This document shows, piece after piece, positions 34,901-47,308 of a stretch of 64,000 nucleotides of DNA. Source of the stretch: Apostichopus japonicus (taxonomy: Eukaryota > Echinodermata > Holothuroidea > Aspidochirotida > Stichopodidae); the NCBI RefSeq assembly GCF_037975245.1, contig NC_092562.1, forward strand, positions 9,031,001 to 9,095,000. The letters are read 5' to 3'. Made by a program: the position numbers and the translations under genes. Position 1 is the stretch's first letter, and the number at the start of each line of letters is the position of its first letter. Under the pieces are notes generated by a model. The model was given only the letters and a program-made list of their open reading frames with translations, had not been told where the DNA came from and did no database searches.

Positions 34901-36000
34901 AAAATGAGGAGTGGCCCGATGCTAATTGAAACATATATTCAATGTTATGGGGGGGGGGGGGCTAGGATGCACCCCTTGAGTAAAGTTTAGCACTTCAGCA
35001 ACATAAACACCAGTGGTGGGTAGGGGGGGGTGAAGAGGCGGTGGGGGAGATTGGGGGAGGAATGAGTGGAGGGAGGAAAATAGGGTGGAAGCTTTAGAAC
35101 TGTATTGATTAACATTGTTATGATTTTTATGATTGTGATTGTTGTTATTCTTCTTTAAATCCTGTTCTCAACAAAATTTTCTCTCTTCAAACCCATCAGT
35201 CACCCTTGTACTGCTGATTTACTTCTATTATAGCATGAGGGCATGTCTGTTGGTAATCATTAATGGCTTCAAATTGCACCATGATTCAATGCAAACTCAG
35301 TACTCTCTTTGAGAATATCTGGTCCTCCAAATTATTCAAAGGCATTAACATGTAGTGTTTCAAATTAAAATTACGTTTTTTCATGAGCTGAAATGCTTTC
35401 AAAGGTCATTAGCATCACCCCTTATTTGCAGCAGCAACCTAATATTTGCTACAACTTTTGATAAGTACTTCTTCAGAGCATCTGCTTTCATCCGAATTGT
35501 TACAAGCTATAGTGGATCAAATTTTGACAATTGTTTGTCCTATATTGGGGTGGTGGAGGGTACACTGATGAACATACAAATGCCGATACTAAAATATTAC
35601 TGATAAAATAGCCATTATCTGACTTATTTGCTGCAGTTTCAACACAAGACATGCACACCATAGCCCATACCTGTAGGAAAGATTGATCCTAGCTATATTG
35701 CAGTATATTATGCACTGAAATGTAAACATTTTAAATCTAAATTGGTGGGGGGGGGGGCTGGACAGTTGAAATCGTTACAATATTACACAGTAAGAAAATA
35801 TTGAGTAAGTCATACTTCAGGGTAGCTTTGTACACATTGTACTTTTAAGTGGGAAGGAGGGGAAGGGGGGGGGGGTTACAGGTAAAATCCTTGTAATAAC
35901 ACATGGTAGGGTAGATTGATATCATAAAATAGTACAGTTGTTTAACAAAAACAGATCCATAGTAATATCGATACGAACTAGTAAGGCGGGATCTTTAATA
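31901..36000. other. Intergenic region between gene A and gene B
   Basis: No convincing gene is seen. The region contains a perfect palindrome at 32780-32812 and several G-runs (about 34950, 35028, 35748 and 35865). At 33018-33206 a plus-strand stretch follows a pyrimidine tract and CAG acceptor-like site and reads MDNATCIMCTEPVNLAASF; it could be one exon of an unknown gene or a transposon fragment, but nothing around it supports a gene model. Confidence 0.45.
32780..32812. repeat. Perfect 33-bp palindrome
   Basis: Two 16-nt arms, ACCATGGAGGTAAAAC and its exact inverse complement, are separated by one base. It could be the tip of a fold-back element or an intergenic hairpin. No flanking target duplication is obvious. 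Confidence 0.85.
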
Positions 36001-37079
36001 TTACACAGCCCTTAGGCAAGCTTTAAATAGACATGGGTACAAAATTTCATTCTTCAATAAACCTTCGCTGTTCCAAATAATGAGACACAAATGTAATCAC
36101 ATGTTTTATATTATATTCATATCAAACTACATTTTATTGCAGCTAATTTTTTTTTCATTTGGTGAAAACTATAAGAGTGCCAACTACCAGAGACAAGTGG
36201 TTTAAATGAAAGTCATTTCAAGAAGACACAAGAAAATCTACCTCTTTAACCTAAAGAAGCTAAAAAAAAACACAGAAATATTGAAAAATATGTGACCAAA
36301 ACATCAAATTAGTTTTTACTTGTAAAGGGTGAGTGCAACAAAAAACAAAATACCTGTTACAAACCTGACATGGTTTCTTAATGATGGTAGTGATACATCT
36401 TTGGCAGAATGAAGAGTTTTAAAGGTTAAATCTGAAAGCTGTTAAGTTTGATTTAATAAGAAGACATATTTTTAAGTCTTAATACAAAGAACCGCCCATG
36501 AGATGCACTGAACTCGAGATCAGCATAACATTACTGCTTAAAGAGCTTTGAAAACTTATAACTTTTGTGAACATCTTCCCATACTTTGGTCTCCTACAAG
36601 GCAACAAAGAAAAAAACAAGCAAGGAAGATACTTTCCCAGTCCTAGACTGCAGTTATTACTAGTATGACAATGAATATGGTGCACTTGGGCTCTGATCAG
36701 TAAATAACAAATTTGATGACAGCATCTTGACCTTGCCCAACAGCTTCAAATATCTGTGACTTGTGTCATGGTTATCGTTTAGGTCCTCTGCAATAGTCAA
36801 CAGAACTGTAATGCTCTTTCTTAAGTTACCTTATGATTTTACAGAATTTATGAAGATGTTAGCATATGAAACATCAATTCCAAATACGAGTATTTCCTGG
36901 AATTTTGATGCAATTGGTTTTAATTTCAGTCTTCTTCAATAAGCTACTCTCAACTGGTCTTTAATACCATAATTATTTGGCAACTACTTTAGACAAAAAC
37001 AAGAAAATTAGAGAATTCCAGACAATTTCAAAAACGCTTTTGTCCAAACTGCTCTTCATGTAGCTCTCATTGTGGTAAT
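36001..37079 (-). promoter_or_regulatory. 3' flank of gene B with candidate poly(A) signals
   Basis: The stop codon of gene B is at 37080-37082. Downstream on the minus strand there are ATTAAA words at 36965-36960 and 36456-36451 and an AATAAA at 36138-36133, so a 3' untranslated region of about 0.1 to 0.95 kb is possible. No further exon was recognised here. Confidence 0.4.
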
Positions 37080-37402
37080 TTATGGCAGCCTAAGTGCAGA
37101 ACAGACCAGACTCACATCTTCATTATGTACGCAATTAGATGTGGTAGTGTGCTGGCAATCTATCAGTCGTTCCTCCCGTCCGGTACATGTTACATCGTCC
37201 ATGTTGATGGGGAGAGTTATTTCTCCCTCTAGGCCGCTGCTAAATGAGACGACTCCATCAAACCCAAGCTGCTTACAGGCAATGTTGCCATTTCCCTCTG
37301 TGAAACCGTCATCACAGACGGTTCCCCACTGTCCATTGAGGTACACAAATAGCCTTCCCTCGTTATAGGCTCCTTCATCTGACAGTCGCAGTGCGCCCTC
37401 AT
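37080..37402 (-). CDS. Gene B terminal exon: divergent SRCR domain and stop
   Basis: An acceptor ATATTTCAG precedes 37402 and the exon enters at phase 1, as all other exons of this gene do. It encodes one SRCR domain of about 100 residues with NGQWGTVCDD, IACKQLGF, MDDVTCTGREERLIDC and SLVC; six cysteines are visible. It is the most diverged domain of the array, with NEGRLFVYLNG where the others have ETAGRVEIY. Five residues after the last Cys the frame ends in TAA. There is no transmembrane segment or cytoplasmic tail, so the product should be secreted or held by a region outside the window. An internal GTGAGT could act as a donor but would remove the final cysteine. Confidence 0.82.
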
Positions 37403-39743
37403 CTGAAATATCAATCAGATCATACCAGTCATTCAATATTTCATATGAATCTATTTCATTTAACTTTATTAATACCTCATTCTTATTGTCACAGGGATGA
37501 GAGTTTTAGTTGTGACATGTCATAGTTCAAGACAAAAGATTAACTTTGAGTGGTACTAATATTTCTATAGCTGTTCTAGTTTTCAAGACATTCAGGTTTA
37601 AAATATGCTAAATCTCAGGAATGCTCCTTTAAATCTAACTTGATGATGATGATGATGCTGGAACCCCTCTGCACGCCTACATGTCAACAATTATTCCTTC
37701 TTGTATCCATTCTAATAAAAATGTGAGAAATTTGTTTTGATTGGCAATATTTTTGAGCAGTTAATCCATTTATTTGTGTAAAAAATGTAAGACATAAGGA
37801 GGATAATGTTGGCATTTCCTTTCCTCCAATCTCAATGTTTCCTTGCCTTTTGCTCCTTCTTAGCAGACACAGTTTGTTACAATGTTAGAAAAATGTATTC
37901 CTTCAAAGGTGAAAATATGTCAAGAGTGAAAACACATGAAATTATTTATGCAGTAGATGGATGTACTTATTACTAGGGAAAAACTATGCCCTATTGCAAA
38001 GGACCAACAGTAGTAGTTTTCATCCATGAAATAATAGAACAAAATGTAACCAAATATTCCTCTGCTAAATCTGCTATAAATGTTGTAGATATCACGGCTG
38101 AATTGTGCTGACCCAAAACTGCTCTCCAAATTTGCACCCATGCAATAATAGAATGACCTGCAACGTGTGTACAATCGACGAACCACAGAGAAATGTCAAA
38201 GAGCAGAAATCAGAATCAGCTCCAACAATATGCATTATTCTCACATGTGGTATTCCACACACAAACTGTTGAAAGTTCAAAGTGCAAATCTCCCAAGCAG
38301 TACTCTTACAGTGAATGACATCGAACTACAGAGGAAAGCCTGAATAACAAGTAAACATTTGACTTGATCCAGGCTCCCACGTTGGAATTATTTCCAACAT
38401 ATATAACACAAAAACTTTAGATGAAAGACACTTTGCTACTAGTATTAAAATGCATACTGGTAAAAAATACTAAAAGGTTGAAAAACATGATCATTGCATA
38501 TCATTTTTGGCCTACATGTTTTGAGCCCTCACAAGACAACCAAAAGATTTCCTGAACACTTTTGTTTCACCACCATTCAAATGTGTCTCCACAACATTTC
38601 AGCAGATTTGGACAAACACTGTAGGAGTAGCATGTGCTACATTTTCAGAAAACTGATTTCTCCAGATTTCTCCAAAATGATCCCATGTATGAAAATTAAA
38701 CTTACAACACCCACTGATAAAATTTCAGCCAAATTGAATGACAAAGTGGCAGTCATTCAAACACGGTAGCAAAAAGTGATAGGATTTCTGGAAAATTTGC
38801 ACGATCGCTATAGCTCAGCTGACAGCTTTCAGCTGAGCTAGAAACATGAATTGCTCTTTTACTAAACTTCATATAAAAAACAGAGTAACTAAGGATAAAA
38901 TTTGACCTTGGCATTGTAAACATTGCAGACTATCAAATTTTTCTTATTGAATTTTGGGTTAAATCTGAGAATTTACCTAATTAATGGTCTCTGTAATATT
39001 AAAATGTAGACCAAACATTTGATGAGTTGTCAGATGTTTAAAGAGAAATTTCTCCAAAATTAAAGTTTGTATTAAGATACATCCTTAACTGATAACAATG
39101 TTTTTAACAGTTTATATCACATCAAAATCAATTTTGTACCTTAAGTTGCCATATATAAGCTTTACTGACTTTTAGACATACATCCCTGGTCTAGTCCAGA
39201 AGCCCAAAACGGGCTCCAGCAAGGGCCACTCATTAACAGTCACTACCACAGACACACTTGAGCTGTGATACAGTTCATTACGTCTACCTTAAATTATAAA
39301 AATCACTTTGAAACAATGTTTTCATGTGAATTGCAGGCTATGAAATCATTGAATGATCTCAGGTGCCTTTATGTGTCTAGTAGTAAACAAACACAGTTAC
39401 TGTTCGAGAAGTTCTACAACCAGATGACATAAGAAGTTGGAATTATTCAGGGCCTTTCTACAAATTCAAGGATAATGCCCGGACATAAAAGAAAATCCAA
39501 GGACTTTTCCGAGGTCGGTTTTAAATGTTAATCTGGGGATAGCACATGAAATGGGGGACATCTAGACTGAACCCAGGTGATACTTGGTATTGTCTTTTTC
39601 GTTTACATCCTATCCTAGCCAGGGCAATTACTTGCTCGATTTCAATATAAAGTTTGTATATACCAGGAGGCTCTATGTTCATGTGCCACAGCTGTAGAGT
39701 CACATGATCACTTTATGTGTCATTCTCCATTGACAGCACTCAC
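37403..39743 (-). other. Last intron of gene B
   Basis: The 2.3-kb intron is AT-rich. It has a short GATGAT repeat near 37640 and a perfect 12-bp-arm hairpin at 38811-38840 built on TAGCTCAGCTGA. A 91-codon plus-strand frame at 38494-38769 has no recognisable similarity and is probably chance. No element could be classified. Confidence 0.55.
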
Positions 39744-40064
39744 CTTCTTCATACCCACAAACCACTCCTGCATCTTCAACGTGGTTACAATTCTCCTCCG
39801 TCCAGGTGTAAGCCTCACAATCGCGTAAGCGTTCTTCTTCTCCTTTACAGTTTACGTTGTCAAGGTTGATGCGGCCTACTCCTTCTCCAAAATAGGCTGA
39901 TAGATGCACAGAAAGAGCTTTATCGAAACCGAGCTCTCGGCAGACAACATTGCCGTCTGTTGAATCCCATGAGTCATCACACACAGTTCCCCATTCTCCA
40001 TCCAAGTAGATTTCCACCCGTCCCGCAGTTTCGTTGCCATTAGCTAAACGTACTTGTCCATCCT
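39744..40064 (-). CDS. Gene B SRCR exon, penultimate
   Basis: The exon is 321 nt, with acceptor TTTACAG before 40064 and donor GTGAGT after 39744, phase 1 at both ends. The domain carries [44 protein letters not shown] and VEDAGVVC, with six cysteines. It is a single-copy, diverged member: ALSVHLSA replaces the PGVISAPGG segment of the amplified exons, and YTWTEENC replaces the HIEIDNC segment. It is followed by a Tyr-Glu-Glu linker. It lies outside the duplicated units, so it probably reflects the older part of the gene. Confidence 0.88.
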
Positions 40065-40602
40065 CTGTAAATCAATGTAAATAATTAAATACTGCAAGTA
40101 AACGATAACAGATATATTTTCATATTTAAAGATGTCGAGAGGCCAAAGGTGAGGTCACCTAGAATGAGGGATACTTTGGATATTCCTTTGAGAATTAAAA
40201 TTAATAACTTTAAACAGCTCTACTAATCCTACAACTGGATGACTTTTTCCCCAGACACTGGGTTTGCAAATTTTGCAAAAGGTACAAGTTAAAATGGGGC
40301 GGAAATACCATATTAATACTTTACAAAACAACTCGATATATTTGGATCTCACCAAATTTTCATGAATCATCTGATGTGACTCTATTAGGTTCCTATCCAT
40401 TTACTTCTAATCTGATGTAGTAACAACATTTTCAATAAGTAGTTAGAATGTGTGCAGTTGGAGGGATAACCAGGCTTCTCACCACTGTAGAACATTCTGA
40501 GTGGGGCAGGTGGGTGAGATCATAAGAGGGCAGTGATTAACAAGTTCTCAAAACAGGTAAGGTTTTTGTTGCACTTATAATATTGTTGAATATGTTGAAT
40601 TT

Positions 40603-42480
40603 CTAAGTTTTAATGTTGGTAAGGTAGAAGGAGACGAAAGTAGAGGGTGTCTCCCAAGCCGCAGCCTTGATGATGTCCACCATCAAGATTTTGTGGAACC
40701 ATGTCCTGGCGGTGGCGTGAGACCTGACATCGTGAGCTCTTACATTTCTTAGATCTGACGAGTGTGGTCAGATCAGATTGACCATCCACCTTGAAAGAGT
40801 AGGTTGAGAGGTTGCGGTGAATGAACGTCTCGGTAAGAGAGAGTTTTTCTGTTGTTCTGACTGGATGGGTCTTCTCTAAGTATCACTTCAGTGACATTAT
40901 GAGATGCCAACGTCTGTCTGGAAAAAGAGTCCAGCATAGGTAGGAAAAATTTTCTCTGGGGTAAAAACAAGGACTGACACTTGGCCAGAAACTGTCTAGA
41001 AGAAATCCGACCGGTTTGAATCTCATAAAGCCTGTTTTATTTGAGTGTGTGACAGCTACTACATCTTGCTGAGGTCGCTGCAATGAGAAAGGGTTTTGCA
41101 AGAGAGGTTATATGGTATGGTCCCAGAGGACATCCTTGATGGACCACAAAGTCAGTTTCCTAGTAGGGGGTGAATAGTTACACATGGCTCTCAAGTCCTG
41201 GGCGAGAATCCTGTTGTTCCATTAATACAGTGGATCTGTCTGCTATACCCTTGTGAATAACTGCTATGGCCGATCTATAATTCTTGATGATACTGACTTG
41301 CATTCCCTCTGAGAAGAGGAGTGAGAAAGATGGTGACCTCTGTTACTTCTCTCAGGGCTCATTGGCTCCTTGGACAGATTTTACCAGTGGAGGAGGTAAA
41401 CTTTCATTGGAAGTATCCTTAGTTTGCATCTCTGTATGATTCCCACAAGACTTGCCATCAGAGTTGCAACCATGCTCTTCCCTTGAAGAATTCCATTGAC
41501 CGAAGAACTCGAGCTCTACTGCAGAGGGTGTCTATTCTCCCTTCCATCAGAAGAATCCAACATCTTCTTAAGTCCAGCACCACTTTAAGGTAGAGCAGAT
41601 TCTGACAGGGAGTTGAGGACCATTTTTTAGTTATTTAGTCTTAACTTTCTAGGAGGGCAACAACGTGGTTTATATTTCTTCAAAGTCCTGTTCTGACTTC
41701 CCAACGATTAGCCAGTCATCTAGTTAGGCCAAGGGAGTTATGCCTATTCTCTGCAGCTAGTCTAGTACCACTCTGGTTACCATAGTAAAAACAACCTTGC
41801 CACTGTCAACAGTCCAAACAGGAGGGTGACAAACTGATAGTTGACGTCGTGATAGTTGGAGGCCAGGAACTTCTGGTCCTCTAACCTAATTAACCCATGT
41901 AGTTAGGCATCTTGAGGTCAAAAATGGTAACTCACATCTCTTCTTTCAGAATCAGAATGATAAGGCTAGGGTTTCCATCCGGAAAATCTTTGGATGTACT
42001 GTTCGTTCAGTAGTTTTGGGTTCAATATTGAGAGGTCTGTCCCTTTCTTCTGTGTCAGGAAGAAAGGCAATATGAATGGGACTTGGTTCTCAGATGGTTG
42101 AACTACTCTGTTCTTTTGGCTAGAAGATCGGTACTCTCTTTCACTAGGGATTGTGATTGAGCTGGGACAGTAGAAACTGGAGTGACTTTCTATTTGCCTG
42201 ATAGCCAAGGGCTGGAAGAAAACTCTTTGGTGTAGCCTTTGTTGATTACTCCCAGCACTCCTTGGCTCTGATAACTCCTTTTTCCCTTTGAAGCCAGGTT
42301 TCCTGGCCCACAATGACTTCAGAAACCTAGTCGACTTCTGAAGACATTTAGTGACCTTTGTCTTTGAGCTTATTCCTGCAGGTGCTCATTAATCTCCCTC
42401 CCAAGAAATCAGCACTGAGCATGGTACATACATCAGACCAGACACAAGACTCAGACACAGGTTTGACCTGTTAGGTGGTC
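40603..42480 (-). mobile_element. Degraded DIRS-like retroelement (reverse transcriptase and tyrosine recombinase remnants)
   Basis: Read on the minus strand, broken frames show reverse transcriptase-like pieces in order. PFILPFFLTQKKGTDLSILN with LNEQYIQRF lies at about 42100-41970, YQFVTLLFGL at about 41840, and LDDWLIVGKSEQD at about 41720-41680. Nearer the end (about 40740-40604) HDVRSHATARTWFHKI and AAAWETPSTFVSFYLTN match the C-terminus of tyrosine recombinases of DIRS/Ngaro-type elements, with Arg, His and the presumed catalytic Tyr in place. A reverse transcriptase followed by a tyrosine recombinase is the diagnostic order for this class. Stops and frame shifts are frequent, so the copy is dead. 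Terminal repeats were not identified. It lies in the intron between SRCR exons 39744-40064 and 42834-43163. Confidence 0.65.
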
Positions 42481-42833
42481 CATCTTTTTACCTTCGAGCA
42501 AAACTGTAAGTTTAATCATTCCTTTCTTTTTAATTAAAACTGGACCCCACAGTTTCAATCCTCTCCTACACATGTTAGAATAAATATTCAATATTCAGAT
42601 TCTATGCTAAACATATTGGACTTTGCAGATATAAATGAATCTGTTTCTGTTGAAAACTAGTGTTCGAATATAATTCACTCTATAGTGTACTTAGCCAGCT
42701 ACAGTTCTTATTGTTTATGTCTTTATGTGAAAACTGGTTGTTAATATGAAGGAACTTGTTTTCATTGAATTTTTAAACAATGCATTAACATTTAGGCCAA
42801 CAGGCCTTCATGAAGGAATGAAAAAACCCAAAC

Positions 42834-43163
42834 CTGGCGTAGGTTCGCTTGAAGTGAGTTGACAGATAACACCAGCATCTTCACCATGATTACAATTGTC
42901 GATGCTACTATAAGAACAGCTCAACAATTCAGTTTCGTCGCCACCGCATCCAACATCATCCAGATGGATTTCTCCGGTTCCCTCACCAAATGCTGCATTA
43001 GTACGATAATTTAAGGCCCCAGGGAATCCTAACTGATTGCATACTACATTAGCATCATTAATGTCCCATGCATCATCACAGACAGTGCCCCATTCTCCGT
43101 TTAGGAAGATCTCAACACGTCCAGCTGTCTCATTACCTCCAGCAAGACGAATGGAACCTTCCT
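42834..43163 (-). CDS. Gene B SRCR exon, B type, copy 1
   Basis: The exon is 330 nt (110 codons), with acceptor TCTCTACAG before 43163 and donor GTTTGG after 42834, phase 1 at both ends. It encodes [55 protein letters not shown] and SYSSIDNCNHGEDAGVIC, with six SRCR cysteines. After the last Cys a short linker QLTSSEPTP separates it from the next domain. It belongs to the first copy of the two-exon unit. Confidence 0.9.
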
Positions 43164-43435
43164 CTGTAGAGAAATAATGAACAATCAAGATTTGCTACAC
43201 CAATAGTCTATCTTTGCTTTGTTATGAAAACCTTTTAGCCGAGTTGCTTACTTTAATTTTTTCTGAATATTATGCTAGTCACTCCATATATTGGTAAGAT
43301 TTATTTAGTAAGATATATTTTAATCATGGTATCTATAAATTTAACCTGCCTTATTACAACAGGTAGTAGCATCCCTTTAAACATACACACTATTAATGTG
43401 ATGCATGAATAAGCTCATGTTCATATGTCATATGT

Positions 43436-43660
43436 TTGAGGCTTGAAGAATGGCTGATCTGGTGGCATTATATTGATGACAGTTTCTTTGTCTGGAACAG
43501 TGATGAGGCGTGTCTCTCATGTGTCATTGATGGCATAAATTCCTTTCACAGCACCATTAAGTTTAATTCTGATTACTCTCTCCAACACTTGCTTGAAGTC
43601 ACTACCCATGTGTTTATTCCAATAACTCATTCCAATCCATTGTATAGGGACCGTCACTAA
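43436..43660 (+). pseudogene. Penelope-like reverse transcriptase fragment, copy 1
   Basis: The frame contains WWHYIDDSFFVWNSDEA followed by INSFHSTIKFNSDYSLQHLL. A W-x-x-YIDD-x-F-x-W box followed about 25 residues later by an N-x-x-H-x-TIKF motif is characteristic of Penelope-like reverse transcriptases. Only this piece survives and it lies in an SRCR intron, opposite to gene B. The identity rests on these motifs alone; a retroviral-like or LINE origin is less likely because of the TIKF continuation. Confidence 0.55.
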
Positions 43661-45193
43661 CCTTTAATCCTCATCTCTCACATATTAACCTTTCTTTATC
43701 CATTTCTTCTATTCATCTTCACCAGATACTGCAGATTACTTTTCTGTAGTTAGTGGACTGTTAATTTCCAGACCCATTTCTTTCCCCCCTCATATGATAG
43801 TCAGCTCATTATTATAAGATGGATAAGTGTTTTTTAAGTTTTGGGAATAATTTCATCGCTGGGGGAGGGGGGAGGGGATTACACATTACTTTATATATGT
43901 TTAAAGGTAAGCTAATGTAGATAGGCTACCATACCCATGGAATTTATAGTAGGACCTACCCTTACCCTTTAAACAGCTGTGGTTCATTAACTAAAGGGAA
44001 TGGACTACTTAGTAGTGTTTGACCGATAATTGGAACCGATTATTACATTCCACACAAAGGATTGTTGTTTTCTGAAAAGAACCAAAATTTCTTCCAATCC
44101 TTTAAATGAGTTTGTAGGAAAACAAATAAATAATAACAATCAACTGCAAGGTACAGGGTTAACAACATTTCCAATCACAGAGATTTACCTGATTAAAATA
44201 GTCAACTATGTATTTCCAAATTTCCCATGATTGGATTGGCTAATAGTCCCTTACATATTATCTGCAAACAATCTTGATCTGTAGTGCTCAATAAAGATTA
44301 TTTAAGTATATGCAACTACTTGTAACGTTACTTTCCCATGTTTTTCTATGTTAATTACTAAGCAAAGTCAGCACACACAATACTGGAAATATCATAATGG
44401 TCTACTAACACCTCCGTACCAACCTAACAAATTCATACAACACGTGGTAGACGATACTAAACTTGAATACATCTACAAAGTTTACAAATCAAATCCTGCC
44501 CACTCATCAATAGGCATTACATCAGCACCCAAAAACCAGTAGGAACCACAGCCCAGCAGCGGACTGTTTAGTCAGCCAGTTTTAGGAACAAATGCTCTGT
44601 ACATTGCAACCCACAGCAGAGAACATTTATGTTTGCAAATTTCACATTTTATCATTGCACTTCAGTTTTATCTGTGTAAGGATGTAAGGAAAAGTAGAAA
44701 AAATGTTTGCTTTGACTGGTAATAAGAAAAAAAATTGCAACACACAGAGTAGAAAATATTTATGCTTACAAATGTAATATCTATTCATGGCAGTTTTATC
44801 TGTGTTAGGGTGTGTATAAAAATGTCACCACAGCAGAGATCAACTGGATCAGCCAGGATAATGAAATGGGTCTTTCAGCTATCAGTATGGAATACTTTTC
44901 TCTTCAATATAAGTCTTTACATTGTCTACCAGCAATATCACTTTGTGATCTCTCTTCTCTTCTCTGTTATGTCAATATTATCAAATAATCAAGATTTGCA
45001 TGAACAGAGTTGACAGAAACCAGGATGTAAATGCTAACACATGAAAGAATGATTGAGGCATGATGAATGACCATAACACTTACTGTTCAGTGCATTACCT
45101 GAGTTAACATTAATGTTTATCGCATGATATTGTTAAAAGAGAGATGAAAAACCATTAAATAGATCCCATGGCTTCACTTGAAGATTAGCTCAC

Positions 45194-45514
45194 CTCCAGG
45201 TAGTACAGTACTACAAACTACACCTGCATCTTCAGCATGACCACAATTGTCTATTTCTATGTGTCCACAGCTTAAAAGGTTGCTTTCATCACCAGTGCAT
45301 GCTACGTCGTCCATGTGGATTTCCCCTGAGCCTTCGCCAAATGTAGCACCACTAGGAGCTGAAATGACTCCTGGGAATCCCAACTGACGACATACCACTG
45401 CAGCATCGCTGATGTCCCAGTAATCATCACACACTGTGCCCCACTCTCCGCTACGATAAATCTCAACTCGACCAGCTGTTTCGTTTCCTCCATTGAGACG
45501 AACTGCCCCTACAT
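45194..45514 (-). CDS. Gene B SRCR exon, A type, copy 1
   Basis: The exon is 321 nt (107 codons), with acceptor CCAATTCAG before 45514 and donor GTGAGC after 45194, phase 1 at both ends. The domain has [67 protein letters not shown] and HAEDAGVVC. It differs from the later A exons by Val instead of Glu at the start, Tyr-Trp in DDYWD, and Ser in APSGATF. Only four residues (TVLP) follow Cys-Ser before the junction, so it abuts the next domain with almost no linker. Confidence 0.9.
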
Positions 45515-46005
45515 CTGAATTGGAATGCACAATAGCGAGTAACCATTTTTAACTTTTCAAAGGAACAACAAAGATTGTACAAGTTTAATAACAACTCTTC
45601 TCTAATGTAAATTTCCCCATTGAGAGGAATCTCAAGATACAGAAGCGAGACAGATTGTTCATGTACTATAAGAACTCCTCTGTTATGTGATTTCTCCCAT
45701 TAAGATGTACATCAGGAATTAATATATATCTTTACTAGCCACTCTGTTTTAGCAAGCTGGTCCCTTATCTGAGATAACAAATAGCCCTTAAATATTGCTT
45801 CTTGTGTTTGCAAGAGAAAATTAAGTTTTAAGCATTTGATTGATTGATGTAGGCTTGCACATATAAGTGAGGACACAATGGGAAAAGCTAATGTCGGGAA
45901 TGAAAAATGGAGATGTAGTTACTGCTGTTACTATGAGAGCGTTCCTTAAGAAATTGCTGTTACATCAACACCGACAGCAGAATAACAAAGCATGATGAAC
46001 AAATG

Positions 46006-46860
46006 TTCTGACAGGGAGTTGAGGACCATTTTTTAGTTATTTAGTCTTAACTTTCTAGCAGGGCAACAACGTGGTTTATATTTCTTCAAAGTCCTGTTCT
46101 GACTTCCCCAACGATTAGCCAGTCATCTAGTTAGGTCTAGAGAGTTGTGCCTATTCTCTGCAGCTAGTCTAGTACCACTCTGGTTACTCTGGTAAAAAAA
46201 AAACTTGCCACTGTCAGCAGTACAGGAGGGTGACAAACTGATAGTTGACATCTTGGTAATTGGAGGCCAGGAACTTCTGGCCCTCTAACCTAATTAACCC
46301 ATGTAGTTAGGCATCTTGAGGTCAAAAATGGTAATCAGAATCAGAATCAGAATGATGAGGCTAGGGTTTTCATCTGGAAAATCTTTGGATGAACTGTTCG
46401 TTCAGTAGTTTTGGGTTCAATATTGAGAGGTCTGTCCCTTTCTTCTGTGTCAGGAAGAAGAGCGATATGATGGTTGAACTACTCAGCTGTTCTTTTGGCT
46501 AGAAGATCGGTACACTCTTTCACTAGGGATTGTTGTTGAGCTGGGACAGTAGAAACTGGAGTGACTTTCTATTTGCATGATAGCCAAGGGCTGAAGAAAA
46601 CTCTTTGGTGTAGCCTTTGTTGATAACTCCCAGCACTCCTTGGCTCTGATAACTCTTTTTTCCTTTTGAAGTCAGGTTTCACAATGACTTCAGAAACCTA
46701 GTCGACTTCTGTGGACATTTAGTGACCATTGTCTTTGAGCATATTCCTACAGGTGCTCATTAATCTCCCAAGAAATCAGCACTGCGCATGGTACATACAT
46801 CAGACAAGACACGAGACTCAGACACAGGTTTGACCTGTTAGGTGGTCCATCTTTTTACCT
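46006..46860 (-). mobile_element. DIRS-like remnant, duplicated fragment copy 2
   Basis: This repeats the reverse transcriptase part of the remnant at 41600-42480, with small indels and substitutions. The recombinase part is absent because the duplication breakpoint lies at 46006. It was therefore copied passively with the SRCR unit and did not transpose here. Confidence 0.7.
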
Positions 46861-47308
46861 TTGAGCAAAACTGTAAGTTTAATCATTCCTTTCTTTTTAA
46901 TTAAAACTGGACCCCACAGTTTCAATCCTCTCCTACACATGTTAGAATAAATATTCAATATTCATATTATATGCTGAACATATTGGACTTTGCAGATATA
47001 TGTGAATCTTTTTTTGTTGAAATTTAGTGTTCGTATATAATTCACTCTATAGTGTACTTAGCCAGCTACAGTTCTTATTGTTTATGTGGTTATCTGTCTT
47101 CCTACTGTAGGCACACTAGGGATTATAACCTCCAATAGAGGGTGGAACATCCCTAACATATGGACTACATAGTCTAACACACAGATCATAAGCTATAGAA
47201 AACTGGTTGTTAGTATGAACTTAAAGGAACTTGTTTTGATTGAATTTTTAAACAATGCATTAACATTTAGGCCAACAGGCCTTCATGAAGGAATGAAAAA
47301 ACCCAAAC

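Noticed and set aside
37640-37660. GAT microsatellite
   Set aside because: Only about five units; ordinary background.
38494-38769. 91-codon plus-strand frame in the last intron of gene B
   Set aside because: No similarity, no splice context, and composition like the surrounding intron.
44348-44542. Frame repeated at 53275 beginning MLITKQS
   Set aside because: It recurs only as part of the duplicated unit, and copy 2 has lost the frame, which argues against coding.
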